In this document: positions 1 to 5,958 of the stretch, piece by piece
Layout of the letters: the number at the start of each line of letters is the position of its first letter
How positions within the stretch are numbered: the stretch's first letter is position 1
IMG/VR virus record: IMGVR_UViG_3300027903_000009
Coordinates: 1 to 43,803 of that record
Length of the DNA: 43,803 nt
Origin: a virus
Strand: one strand, 5' to 3'
The notes under the pieces: model-generated
What the model was told of the DNA's origin: nothing
Database searches by the model: none
What the model saw: the letters and a program-made list of their open reading frames with translations, nothing else
Position numbers and translations under genes: made by a program

Positions 1-10
1 GTCGGCGTTG
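1..10. repeat. 10-base direct repeat shared by both window ends
   Basis: GTCGGCGTTG occurs at 1-10 and again at 43794-43803. Merging one copy restores an uninterrupted minus-strand gene with a good start site, so this is most simply the overlap of a circular contig and not a biological terminal repeat. Confidence 0.8.
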
Positions 11-60
11 CCCGCGGCGATGTTCATGTGGATCGTTGCGCCCACGACTGGTCGGCTCAC
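1..60 (-). CDS. Structural-like protein, N-terminal part (gene continues at 43803)
   Basis: This is the beginning of the gene whose remainder lies at 43050-43803 on the same strand. The start is GTG at 60-58, preceded by GGAGGT at about 72-67, a good ribosome binding site. The first residues read MSRPVVGATIHMNIAAGNAD. When the 10-base identity between the two window ends is merged, the frame continues directly into CLATDQSNAEYTS at the other end without a stop. The function is described under the larger fragment. Confidence 0.85.
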   Translation of the reverse strand, partial: MSRPVVGATIHMNIAAGNAD

Positions 61-109
61 TTCGGCACCTCCGTGTGCTCGAGACGCTGCGCGCGGCGAA
101 GGGTAGAGC

Positions 110-691
110 CTACGCGCTCGCGATGTCCACGATGTTCGTGCGCACCTGCCCCGCGAGCCCGCGCACGATCGCGAGGAAGATCGCGTCCTTGGTCTTCTGC
201 GAGGCCCCGAGCTGTTCGTAGGGCACTAGGTCGGGGTGGAACTTGTTCACGGCGTCCTTGGCCGCCCCGTAGCACCAGCCGGCCTCGATCTTCGCCGCGC
301 ACCAGTTTCGGTGCGAGTCGCCCTCGTTCCATTCGGGGTGCGCGATCAGCAGCGCGACGCCCGAGGTGACGATGGCGCGCTCCTGCTCCGGCATCCGGTC
401 CCACATCTGCGGGACCGGATCGCCGATCCCGAGGCAGTAACCGGCGCTCGCGGCGTGCGCGGCGAACGCGATCTGCTCGACCGTGTAGTGCTCCTGCGGA
501 ATCGTCATGTACAGCCTCCCGTGCTCGTCGTAGTAGCGCTGCCGGGTGTTGCCGACGTTGCTGGTGATCTTGTCGTAAAGGCAGCGCAGCGAACTCGCCG
601 CCACGATGCCTTCGGGGCGCGTCCCCGCGGGCAGGCTCCGCCACCAAGAGTGATCCGGCAGCGGAACCTCGACCGCGCGCGGGACGTTCAC
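110..691 (-). CDS. RyR-domain protein
   Basis: A 193-residue soluble protein. Residues 118-178 match the RyR (ryanodine receptor) repeat family: H118-P-E-W, the NWCAAKIEAGWCYG stretch at 129-142, then HPDLVPYEQL at 152-161 and a following charged helix. The N-terminal 115 residues are not recognised. RyR domains occur in bacteria and phages and have been proposed to bind nucleotide-derived ligands; that role is not shown here. The GTG start at 691-689 follows the upstream stop at 694 by two bases, which suggests coupled translation although the ribosome binding site is weak. It shares an operon with an Acb2-like cyclic-nucleotide sponge, which makes a ligand-binding counter-defence role worth considering. 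Confidence 0.75.
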   Translation of the reverse strand: MNVPRAVEVPLPDHSWWRSLPAGTRPEGIVAASSLRCLYDKITSNVGNTRQRYYDEHGRLYMTIPQEHYTVEQIAFAAHAASAGYCLGIGDPVPQMWDRMPEQERAIVTSGVALLIAHPEWNEGDSHRNWCAAKIEAGWCYGAAKDAVNKFHPDLVPYEQLGASQKTKDAIFLAIVRGLAGQVRTNIVDIASA

Positions 692-693
692 GG

Positions 694-1029
694 CTACCCG
701 GTCGCCTGGTCCGGCTCGATCAGCGCCGGCTCGCGCAGCGGGGTCACGGGGTCGGTGCCGGGATCGCCGGGCGCCGCGGGCGGCTTCGACTCGGTCGCAG
801 CAGCCACGCCCGCCTCGAGGTTCCCGATCGCAGTCATCAGCGGTGCGCCGCCCAGCGTCTCGAGCGCAGGGGCTCCGGCTCCCACCACCGCCACCGCCTC
901 CACGTCCCCGGCCGAAACCCCCACGATCGCCTTGCCGTCCGCCCGCATCAGCGTCAGGAAGTCGCCCAGGTACGTCCCCGCGTTGATCGTGCCGCTTTTC
1001 ACCATTACGCGCAGCTGGAGTGCAGCCAT
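694..1029 (-). CDS. Hypothetical protein (111 aa)
   Basis: Not recognised. The start ATG at 1029-1027 has CGGAGGTG about seven bases upstream, a strong site. The N-terminal half (MAALQLRVMVKSGTINAG, then short beta-prone segments rich in G, A and V) looks folded; the last 35 residues are rich in Pro, Gly and acidic residues and probably disordered. No membrane segment and no cysteine is seen. It lies between the RyR gene and a helical hypothetical in the same operon. Confidence 0.7.
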   Translation of the reverse strand: MAALQLRVMVKSGTINAGTYLGDFLTLMRADGKAIVGVSAGDVEAVAVVGAGAPALETLGGAPLMTAIGNLEAGVAAATESKPPAAPGDPGTDPVTPLREPALIEPDQATG

Positions 1030-1032
1030 CGT

Positions 1033-1401
1033 TCACACCTCCGTGTCGGGTTTCCTCAGTTTTTCGATCCGAGCGAGCAGGTCGCTTGCGCTCTCGTTCA
1101 CGATCCTCTGGAAATCGGCGCCGGCGATCTTCTCGTTGGCGTCCGCGAGCCGCATCATCCGCGCGCGGCCGTCGTGCACGCCGAGCATGTGACCCTTGTC
1201 GTACGCCTCGCCGATCTGCTCGTCGACGAAGCCGGGGTTCGAGAAGTTTCGCATGCGCCACCACGCCTCGCGAGCCCACGCGACGAGATGGTTGAGCGGA
1301 AACGGGTAGCAGACCACGAGGTCCGAGTACGACTTGCGGTAGGACAGGCCGTAGCCGCGCGGGAGGAGGTCGCACGGGCCGATTTCGCGTCGCAGGCTCA
1401 C
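1033..1401 (-). CDS. Hypothetical helical protein (122 aa)
   Basis: Not recognised. GTG at 1401-1399 overlaps the stop of the upstream gene (GTGA), with GAGGTG just upstream. It contains an aromatic segment (NHLVAWAREAWWRMRNFS at about residues 37-54), then polar helices with HDGRARMMRLADANEKI, and ends with a charged helix. The overall look is of a small soluble helical protein. The longer frame upstream of the GTG is open only because of high GC and shows no start signal. Confidence 0.65.
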   Translation of the reverse strand: MSLRREIGPCDLLPRGYGLSYRKSYSDLVVCYPFPLNHLVAWAREAWWRMRNFSNPGFVDEQIGEAYDKGHMLGVHDGRARMMRLADANEKIAGADFQRIVNESASDLLARIEKLRKPDTEV

Positions 1402-1634
1402 CCCGTCACCTCGCCGCCACGTAGCGGTGCCCCGGGCGTCACCAGGAAGCGGCCGTGGTTCACGTTCTGTGCGTCCGGGTCGGCGAGCAGCCCCATCCGA
1501 CCGCACCGGCAGCACTGGCGCTCGACCTCGAACGTCGTGCGCCCGCCGTGACCGGTGAGGCCCCCGCGCCCGGTGGCGTGCCAGCAGTGCGCGCCGTCGG
1601 GGCGCTCGGGACAGGGCGGAACCTCGACGCTCAT
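1398..1634 (-). CDS. Small cysteine-rich, probably zinc-binding protein
   Basis: A 78-residue protein with C8, H16, C17, H19 and a CCRCG cluster at 41-45, a pattern compatible with a small zinc-binding fold. The start ATG at 1634-1632 overlaps the stop of the Acb2-like gene (TGATG). No specific family is recognised. Small zinc proteins of this type are common in phage accessory operons and often of unknown function. Confidence 0.65.
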   Translation of the reverse strand: MSVEVPPCPERPDGAHCWHATGRGGLTGHGGRTTFEVERQCCRCGRMGLLADPDAQNVNHGRFLVTPGAPLRGGEVTG

Positions 1635-1876
1635 CACGGCGCGAACTGCCCTTCCGTGCCCTCGAGCGCGATCGACGCGTTCGCCGTCATCACCGCCTCG
1701 CGCACCTTGCGCAGCGCCGCGCTCCGATCCGCCGAGCCCGGGCAGTTATCCAGGATCACGCTCGCCAGCGCCTTGGCCGCCACCCGCACGCGGTCGTAGC
1801 GCACCGGCTGGTCGTGGTCGGGAACATGGTAGCGGAACGTCTCGTCCAGCCACTCGGACTGCTGCTGCGTCAGCAT
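1634..1876 (-). CDS. acb2: Acb2/Tad1-type hairpin-domain protein (anti-CBASS cyclic-nucleotide sponge)
   Basis: An 80-residue protein that follows the Acb2/Tad1 hairpin family almost end to end: a first helix (LTQQQSEWLDETF), the YHVPDHDQPVRYDRVR turn at 16-31, the AAKALASVILDNCP helix at 33-46, and the closing SADRSAALRKVREAVMTANASI stretch at 48-69, whose R-E-A-V-M-x-A-N-A-S-I core is the family signature. Acb2 proteins form hexamers of two-helix hairpins that sequester the cyclic di- and trinucleotide messengers of CBASS, and some relatives act against other cyclic-nucleotide systems. The ATG at 1876 is chosen because GGAGG precedes it by seven bases; a start nine codons upstream has no site. 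Family length is usually 60-100 residues. Confidence 0.85.
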   Translation of the reverse strand: MLTQQQSEWLDETFRYHVPDHDQPVRYDRVRVAAKALASVILDNCPGSADRSAALRKVREAVMTANASIALEGTEGQFAP

Positions 1877-1913
1877 CGCGTGCCTCCGTGAGAAGTGCGC
1901 CAACCGCCCGAGG

Positions 1914-2228
1914 TCACGGGACCGGCCGCGCCCCGGGCCGGCGTCGGCGTGCTACGCCGCGCACCCTACGGCCCCCCGTTCGCGCGCGCAAGCCTATTCC
2001 GCTCGTTCCGCCGCCCCGCCTTCGCCGCCTGCTCGCGCGAATCCTTCCCCGACTGCTTCGAGCTCGACCCCCGCAGCTCGTCAGGTGCCACTGCGCACAC
2101 CACGGACAGCGGTAGGGCGTCATCAACCCCTGCTTCCCGCGCCGCCGCAGGTGCGACTTCGCCTCTCCCCGCGAGACGAACAGCGCCTTGCCCGCGCATC
2201 CTCGCCGCCACGCCGCATGCACGCTCAC
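1914..2228 (-). CDS. Small zinc-finger-like protein with WHLTS motif; likely frame change near 2070
   Basis: GTG at 2228-2226 overlaps the upstream stop (GTGA). Residues 36-51 read MTPYRCPWCAQWHLTS, a pattern common to short phage and plasmid proteins (Y-x-C-P-x-C-x-x-W-H-L-T-S) of unknown function, preceded by a basic helix. After this motif the annotated frame becomes extremely Arg-rich with poor third-position GC, while the minus-one frame becomes a normal-looking tail (SSSKQSGKDSREQAAKAG and on) with high third-position GC that stops at 1966. A slip at the run of five C (2068-2072) would join the two, giving an 87-residue product. The 3' limit is therefore either 1914 or 1966. Confidence 0.6.
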   Translation of the reverse strand: MSVHAAWRRGCAGKALFVSRGEAKSHLRRRGKQGLMTPYRCPWCAQWHLTSCGGRARSSRGRIRASRRRRRGGGTSGIGLRARTGGRRVRGVARRRRPGARPVP

Positions 2229-2518
2229 CGACCGGGCTCGAGCGCCGCCTTCGAGTCAGCCGCGTCCAACTGTCGGGTGATGCACGCGAGCAGTGACGAG
2301 ATTCGCGACCAGCCGCAGGCGCGCACGCAGTCCGGGCACCAGGTCACGACGACGCCGCGCCGGTAGAGCTTCGCTTCGATCTGCGGGCGTCGGTACGGCG
2401 GGTCGCCGTAGAGCTCCGCGACGAAGTCCTTTCCGCACAGCGAGCAGACCGGCGCCTGTGCGCGCTCCCGCAGGTCCGCGTCCGGCCACCGGCGCGTTCC
2501 ACCATCCCCCGTCAGCAC
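2225..2518 (-). CDS. Small zinc-ribbon protein
   Basis: A 97-residue protein with two CxxC pairs, C25-S-L-C28 and C61-P-D-C64, typical of a zinc ribbon or treble-clef knuckle pair. GTG at 2518-2516 overlaps the preceding stop, as is usual in this phage. The C-terminal helix (SSLLACITRQLDAADSKAAL) is amphipathic. No family name can be given. Confidence 0.65.
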   Translation of the reverse strand: MLTGDGGTRRWPDADLRERAQAPVCSLCGKDFVAELYGDPPYRRPQIEAKLYRRGVVVTWCPDCVRACGWSRISSLLACITRQLDAADSKAALEPGR

Positions 2519-2754
2519 GGCTTGCCCGCGTCGATCGGCGCCCACGCCAGCGGCACCGTCACCGGTGTCCCGCCCAGCGCCGCCTTCCGCGGGTACGGTC
2601 GCCCCCACCGATCCAGCACCCGCGAGCCGCAGAACGTCCGCTGCACCTCGTCCAGCCGCCCCAAGCTCGCCACCATCTCCTCGCCCAGCGCCCGCGCGCG
2701 CCCCTGCTCCGCCTCCGACAGCCGATTCCACGGCGAGCACACCCCCGTCAGCAT
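2512..2754 (-). CDS. Hypothetical protein, first gene of the left accessory operon
   Basis: An 80-residue protein that is not recognised. It has a helical N-terminal half (LSEAEQGRARALGEEMVAS) and a Pro-rich C-terminus. ATG 2754-2752 has GGGGAGG six bases upstream, and no convincing coding sequence lies further upstream, so this gene probably opens the leftward operon. The parS-like site at 2770-2785 lies immediately upstream of its ribosome binding site. Confidence 0.7.
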   Translation of the reverse strand: MLTGVCSPWNRLSEAEQGRARALGEEMVASLGRLDEVQRTFCGSRVLDRWGRPYPRKAALGGTPVTVPLAWAPIDAGKPC

Positions 2755-2769
2755 CCCCCACCTCCCCTT

Positions 2770-2785
2770 CGTTCCACGTGAAACG
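2770..2785. promoter_or_regulatory. parS-like ParB-binding site
   Basis: CGTTCCACGTGAAACG contains the 14-base core GTTCCACGTGAAAC, identical to the core of chromosomal parS (TGTTCCACGTGAAACA in Bacillus subtilis, near-universal in bacteria); only the outermost base on each side differs. It sits at the edge of the large non-coding region, four bases from the ribosome binding site of the leftward operon. No ParB gene is seen in the window, so host ParB would be the candidate ligand. Confidence 0.6.
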
Positions 2786-3019
2786 TCTCGGCGGGGCGCC
2801 CTCGGATGCCCTCCGCCACGTCGAATGCCCGCACCGGCGCTTGGCCGAGCGGAACACCCCGCCGCGGGCACTCTACCCGCCCCGCCCCCCCTGCTCCTAC
2901 CTCCCTCTACTCCCCAGCCCGGAGTCCCACGGGCCCCGAAGTTATCAGTAGCCATGCTCGAGGTAGCGTGCCCCAGGAGTCCCGCCGGGCCCCGCCGGAG
3001 TCCCCCAGCGCCGTCCCGA

Positions 3020-3041
3020 GGGACCCGCCGGGGACCCGCCG
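3020..3041. repeat. Tandem 11-base repeat
   Basis: GGGACCCGCCG occurs twice head to tail, within a longer stretch (about 2980-3060) built from variants of CCCGCCGG. Low-complexity spacer or binding-site array; no function assigned. Confidence 0.6.
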
Positions 3042-3737
3042 CCGCTCCCGGAGGACCCGCGCGCCGTCTCGCCGCCCCCGCTCGGTCCGCACAGGCGCCC
3101 GCTTTCCGCTCGCCCGCGCCGTCCCGATCTCCCCCGGGGAGTCATAGGCGCCCATACCCCCCTCCTGAACCCGGCACGGGGCCCCACGCCCGGGGGCGCC
3201 CGCCCGGGTACACGCTCGCGCCCGCGTCGTCGTCTTGCGCAGGGGCGGCATCGTCACGGGCCCAGCCGCCCGCCGTGTCCTCGGTGCTCGCCCCGGCGAT
3301 CATGCCTCCGCGCGTTCCGCCCGGCGCTCGTCACTCGCGGCCCAGCGTCGGGCCGCTCCCGCCGCCGCTACGCTCCCGGCGCAGGTCGAGCGCAGCGCAG
3401 CGAGCATCGGCGTGCGCGCATCAGCGGTCGCGCTGCCGGGCTCCGGCGCTCATGGGGGCGCATGCGTGCAGGCGACGGCGGGCTGTCTCGCGGGGGTGCT
3501 CGCGGAGTGCGGGAGCGTTACAGGGTCGCTGGGCGCTCGGCGGGGCTGGGTGCGGGTGCTGGCGGGTGCGTCGGCGAGCGGGCGCTGCGGGGTATCGGCG
3601 GGGGCGCTCGGGCTCGCGGTGTGGGTTCGCTGGGGGCGGCTGGCGGGCGATGGGCGGCTGGCCCCGGCGGCATTCTAGCACGGAGGGCGTCAAGTCGGCG
3701 GGGGGGAGTGCCGAAGATGCGGGGGAGCGGAATGGGC

Positions 3738-3767
3738 TTGCGTAGTGAAACGGGCGCATGGTAGGGT
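3738..3767 (+). promoter_or_regulatory. Possible rightward promoter
   Basis: TTGCGT, an 18-base spacer and TAGGGT, about 50 bases before the first small gene of the rightward operon. The match to sigma-70 is moderate (the -10 box has three departures in effect), so this is a suggestion. Confidence 0.3.
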
Positions 3768-3818
3768 TGTGGCGCGGGAGCGGCATGGGGCCGCGACTCG
3801 CTGAGGAAAAGGTGACCG

Positions 3819-3899
3819 ATGACCGAGGAGCGGAAGGGAACGCACGAGCACGAGCGCAACCGTGCGCTATACGGCTGGGTCATGGGAGGTTGCCGATGA
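3819..3899 (+). CDS. Possible 26-residue leader peptide before ardC
   Basis: A short frame MTEERKGTHEHERNRALYGW followed by six residues, whose TGA overlaps the ATG of the ArdC gene (ATGA), the junction style used throughout this genome. AGGAAAAGG lies upstream. It may simply couple translation of the next gene. No database comparison is possible here, and a chance frame cannot be excluded. Confidence 0.4.
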   Translation: MTEERKGTHEHERNRALYGWVMGGCR

Positions 3900-4801
3900 G
3901 CGCGCCCCCGATCGGCAAGGCGTACGAAGTCGTAACGGAACGCGTGCTCGCGCTGCTCGAATCTGGAGTCGCACCGTGGCGCCGTCCCTTTACCGGGACG
4001 GCGGGCGACGCTGCGAACCTGGTGAGCGGGCGGGCCTACCACGGCATCAATGCGCTGCTGTTGCCGGCGCTCGCGCAGGGCTCGCGCTGGTGGCTTACGT
4101 TCAATCAGGCGCGCGAGCTGGGCGGCACCGTGAAGCGCGGCGAGAAGGGGGCGCCCGTGGTGTTCTGGACGTTCCTGCCCTCGCGCAAGCCCGGCGCCGC
4201 GCCCACGGACGTCGTACCGTTCCTGCGCTACTTCACGGTGTTCAATCTCGCGCAGTGTGAGATTGCGGACGATGCGCTGCCGGCACGTGCGCGTGAAGTG
4301 CACGAGCCGCGGCCCGAGCTGGAAGCGATTGCCGCGTGCGAAGCGATGCTCGCGCGTTACTTGCCGCCGCGCGGGCCGGCCATCAGCGCCGGGATGGCAC
4401 CGTGCTACTACCCCGTGCGCGACTCGGTGGAGATGCCGCGCCCTGAGTCGTTCTTGGGCGCTCCTGAGCGGTACGCCGTGCTTTTCCATGAGCTCGCGCA
4501 TTCGACCGGCATCGCGACGCGGCTGGGTCGGCAGGTGGCGAACCGGTTCGGCAGCGAACCGTACGGGCGCGAAGAGCTCGTGGCCGAGATGACCGCGGCA
4601 TTTCTGTGCGACGAGTGCGGCATCGGTCAGGCCGTCGTGCCGAATCAGGCCGCGTACTTGGCGGCATGGATTCGCACAATCAAGACCGACCCGCGGGCGG
4701 TCGTCGTTGCGGCGGGCGCCGCGAGCAAGGCGGCCGATTACATTCGTGGCGGTCACACGTTCCCGCTTCCCGAGGAGACTGACGATGCGCAATCGGCGTA
4801 G
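3896..4801 (+). CDS. ardC: ArdC-family antirestriction protein with zincin-like peptidase domain
   Basis: A 301-residue protein. Residues 8-125 match the ArdC N-terminal ssDNA-binding domain (KAYEVVTERVLALLESG, then PW..P and the G-x-x-YHGINALLL segment, and the GEKG..VVFW strand). The C-terminal half is the zincin-like metallopeptidase domain with HELAH at 198-202 and the downstream EELVAEMTAAFLC helix carrying the expected third zinc ligand, then the W-I-x-x-I-K-x-D segment. Family members protect incoming ssDNA or plasmid DNA against restriction. Start ATG 3896 has GGGAGG seven bases upstream. As one of the first genes of the rightward operon it would be made early, when incoming DNA is vulnerable. 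Confidence 0.9.
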   Translation: MSAPPIGKAYEVVTERVLALLESGVAPWRRPFTGTAGDAANLVSGRAYHGINALLLPALAQGSRWWLTFNQARELGGTVKRGEKGAPVVFWTFLPSRKPGAAPTDVVPFLRYFTVFNLAQCEIADDALPARAREVHEPRPELEAIAACEAMLARYLPPRGPAISAGMAPCYYPVRDSVEMPRPESFLGAPERYAVLFHELAHSTGIATRLGRQVANRFGSEPYGREELVAEMTAAFLCDECGIGQAVVPNQAAYLAAWIRTIKTDPRAVVVAAGAASKAADYIRGGHTFPLPEETDDAQSA

Positions 4802-4985
4802 CAGCGTGCTGGCATGCGTGGCCGTGGGGCTCGTGCTGGCGTGGTGTGCGTGCGCGTTCCTAGGGCTCGCCTTGGGGCGCGCGGGCGGCGCGGGAGTGGC
4901 ACTGAGCTGGGGCGCGGTCGTGCTGGCATCGGCGGCCGCGGGCGCGTTCGGCATGGCAGCGCACGAGCTCGTGGGGGGCCGCTGA
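4785..4985 (+). CDS. Small membrane protein with two predicted helices
   Basis: A 66-residue protein starting inside the end of ardC in another frame (17-base overlap), with GAGGAG eight bases before the ATG. Hydrophobic segments at about 8-30 and 40-58 with a basic N-terminus (MRNRR) suggest an inner-membrane hairpin. Function unknown. Confidence 0.65.
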   Translation: MRNRRSSVLACVAVGLVLAWCACAFLGLALGRAGGAGVALSWGAVVLASAAAGAFGMAAHELVGGR

Positions 4986-4986
4986 C

Positions 4987-5214
4987 ATGGGCCGCCGACG
5001 ATCGTACGGCGCGGGCGAGCGCATCTACCGTTTCAACACTGCGCAGTTGCAGGCGCGTGCCGCACGCGCGGCGGCAATAGAGCGCTACGGCGCGGCGTTG
5101 GGCGAGCTCGTGCGCGAGGCGGCCGCGATGCATGCCCATTTCTATCCCGAGTGCCGCGAGGGATGCCCGACGCTGGCGGCGATCGCGAAAGCTCGCAAGC
5201 TGCTCGAAACGTGA
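4987..5214 (+). CDS. Hypothetical basic protein (75 aa)
   Basis: Begins one base after the preceding stop, with a GGGGGG tract upstream as ribosome binding site. Arg/Ala-rich amphipathic helices (TAQLQARAARAAAIERYG) are followed by HAHFYPECREGC, where His and Cys could hold a metal. Not recognised. The gene is followed by a strong hairpin at 5219-5251. Confidence 0.65.
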   Translation: MGRRRSYGAGERIYRFNTAQLQARAARAAAIERYGAALGELVREAAAMHAHFYPECREGCPTLAAIAKARKLLET

Positions 5215-5218
5215 AGCA

Positions 5219-5251
5219 CGGCGACCGGCGCTGCGCCCGCGCCGGTCGCCG
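5219..5251. other. Perfect 13-bp hairpin between small gene and clamp gene
   Basis: CGGCGACCGGCGC at 5219-5231 pairs exactly with GCGCCGGTCGCCG at 5239-5251 around a 7-base loop. No T-tract follows, so it is not a typical intrinsic terminator; it may be an attenuator, an mRNA processing or stability element, or a protein site controlling the clamp gene 26 bases downstream. Confidence 0.6.
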
Positions 5252-5277
5252 ATAACTTGGGCGCCGTGGGGTCGAGA

Positions 5278-5958
5278 ATGGCAATCCTAGTGCATGCGTC
5301 GGCGTTGGCAGGGGCCGCGGTGATCGCGTCGAGCGAGCCGACGCGCCCGCAGTTGAACGGCGTTCACGTGAACGCGCAAGGCTGGGTGACGGCAACCGAC
5401 GGGCACGCGCTCATCGAAATCGGACCGCCCGCGAGCTCGCAGGCGGCGCTCGTGGCGGACTATCCCTTGCCGGACGGTGGCCACGGCGAGGACATCAATG
5501 GCGCCGGCATCATCGTGCCGTCCGCCGCCGCGGTCGCCGGCGCGAAGAGCGCGCCCAAGGCGAAGGGTGTGCACGACGGGCTCCGTGATCGCGTGCTCGT
5601 GATCGCGCGGGGAGTGCAGGCGGGCGAGCTCTGGAGCACGGACCTTGACGCGCGGCGCAGCGAGCGTTTCCGCGCGATCGACGGGCCGTACCCCGACGTC
5701 GTGCAGGTCCGGCCCAAGGGCAAGCCGGCGCTCGCGATCGGACTTTCGCTTTCGCTCTTGAAGCGAGTCGTCACGGCGCTGGAGCGCTCCGGGGTCACGG
5801 CGAACGGCTGTGGTGACGGTGACGTGGTGCGGTTCGAGTTTCGCGAGCCGCTGGGCGCGGTCGCGTTCTCGGCCACAACGCACGATGAGCGGGCCGTGCG
5901 GGGGCTCATCATGCCGATGCGGCTGCCGGAGTCGGTCGGGCTTTCGGCGGCGCCGTGA
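5278..5958 (+). CDS. Sliding-clamp-like protein (DnaN family, short)
   Basis: A 226-residue protein. RPQLNGVHVNAQGWVTATDGHALIEI at the N-terminal end (first part near residues 24-43) matches the conserved strand-loop of bacterial beta clamp domains (RP.LNGV....LVATDGHRL), and the segment VRGLIMPMRL near 210-219 matches the end of DnaN (VVMPMRL). The length is about 60 percent of a normal three-domain clamp (about 370), so two domains are likely. Clamps tether DNA polymerase and other factors to DNA. No phage polymerase is visible, so this one would serve the host replicase. ATG 5278 is preferred, with only a weak GGGGTCGAG site; a TTG at 5257 is possible. Confidence 0.7.
   Translation: MAILVHASALAGAAVIASSEPTRPQLNGVHVNAQGWVTATDGHALIEIGPPASSQAALVADYPLPDGGHGEDINGAGIIVPSAAAVAGAKSAPKAKGVHDGLRDRVLVIARGVQAGELWSTDLDARRSERFRAIDGPYPDVVQVRPKGKPALAIGLSLSLLKRVVTALERSGVTANGCGDGDVVRFEFREPLGAVAFSATTHDERAVRGLIMPMRLPESVGLSAAP

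Larger units (their letters stand above)
2755..3818. other. Large non-coding divergent region with GC-skew switch
   Basis: About 1.06 kb between the divergent operons starting at 2754 (leftward) and 3819 (rightward). Open frames exist on both strands, but they are Arg-, Gly- and Pro-rich and repeat-like, and I do not support any of them as genes. The plus strand is strongly C-rich up to about 3430 and strongly G-rich afterwards. The region holds short repeats such as the tandem 11-mer at 3020-3041, the parS-like site and a possible rightward promoter. It is a candidate regulatory or replication region. Confidence 0.6.

Noticed and set aside
2907-3257. Minus-strand open frame of 116 codons in the large non-coding region
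   Set aside because: Extremely Arg/Gly-rich, built on repeated CCCGCCGG units, no spaced ribosome binding site for its internal ATG codons, and overlapped by equally long frames. It looks like a by-product of GC-rich sequence.
3672-3694. Possible leftward promoter with TTGACG and TAGAAT near 3672-3694
   Set aside because: The spacing between the two boxes is only ten bases, far from the 16-18 needed, so it was not listed.
3462-3764. Plus-strand open frame of 100 codons before ardC
   Set aside because: Gly/Arg/Ala low-complexity content and no ribosome binding site; the region is better read as non-coding.
5360-5375. Perfect 16-base palindrome GCGTTCACGTGAACGC inside the clamp gene, resembling parS
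   Set aside because: The half-sites lack one base compared with parS (GTTC-ACGT-GAAC instead of GTTTC-ACGT-GAAAC), and it encodes conserved clamp residues. Not reported as a ParB site.
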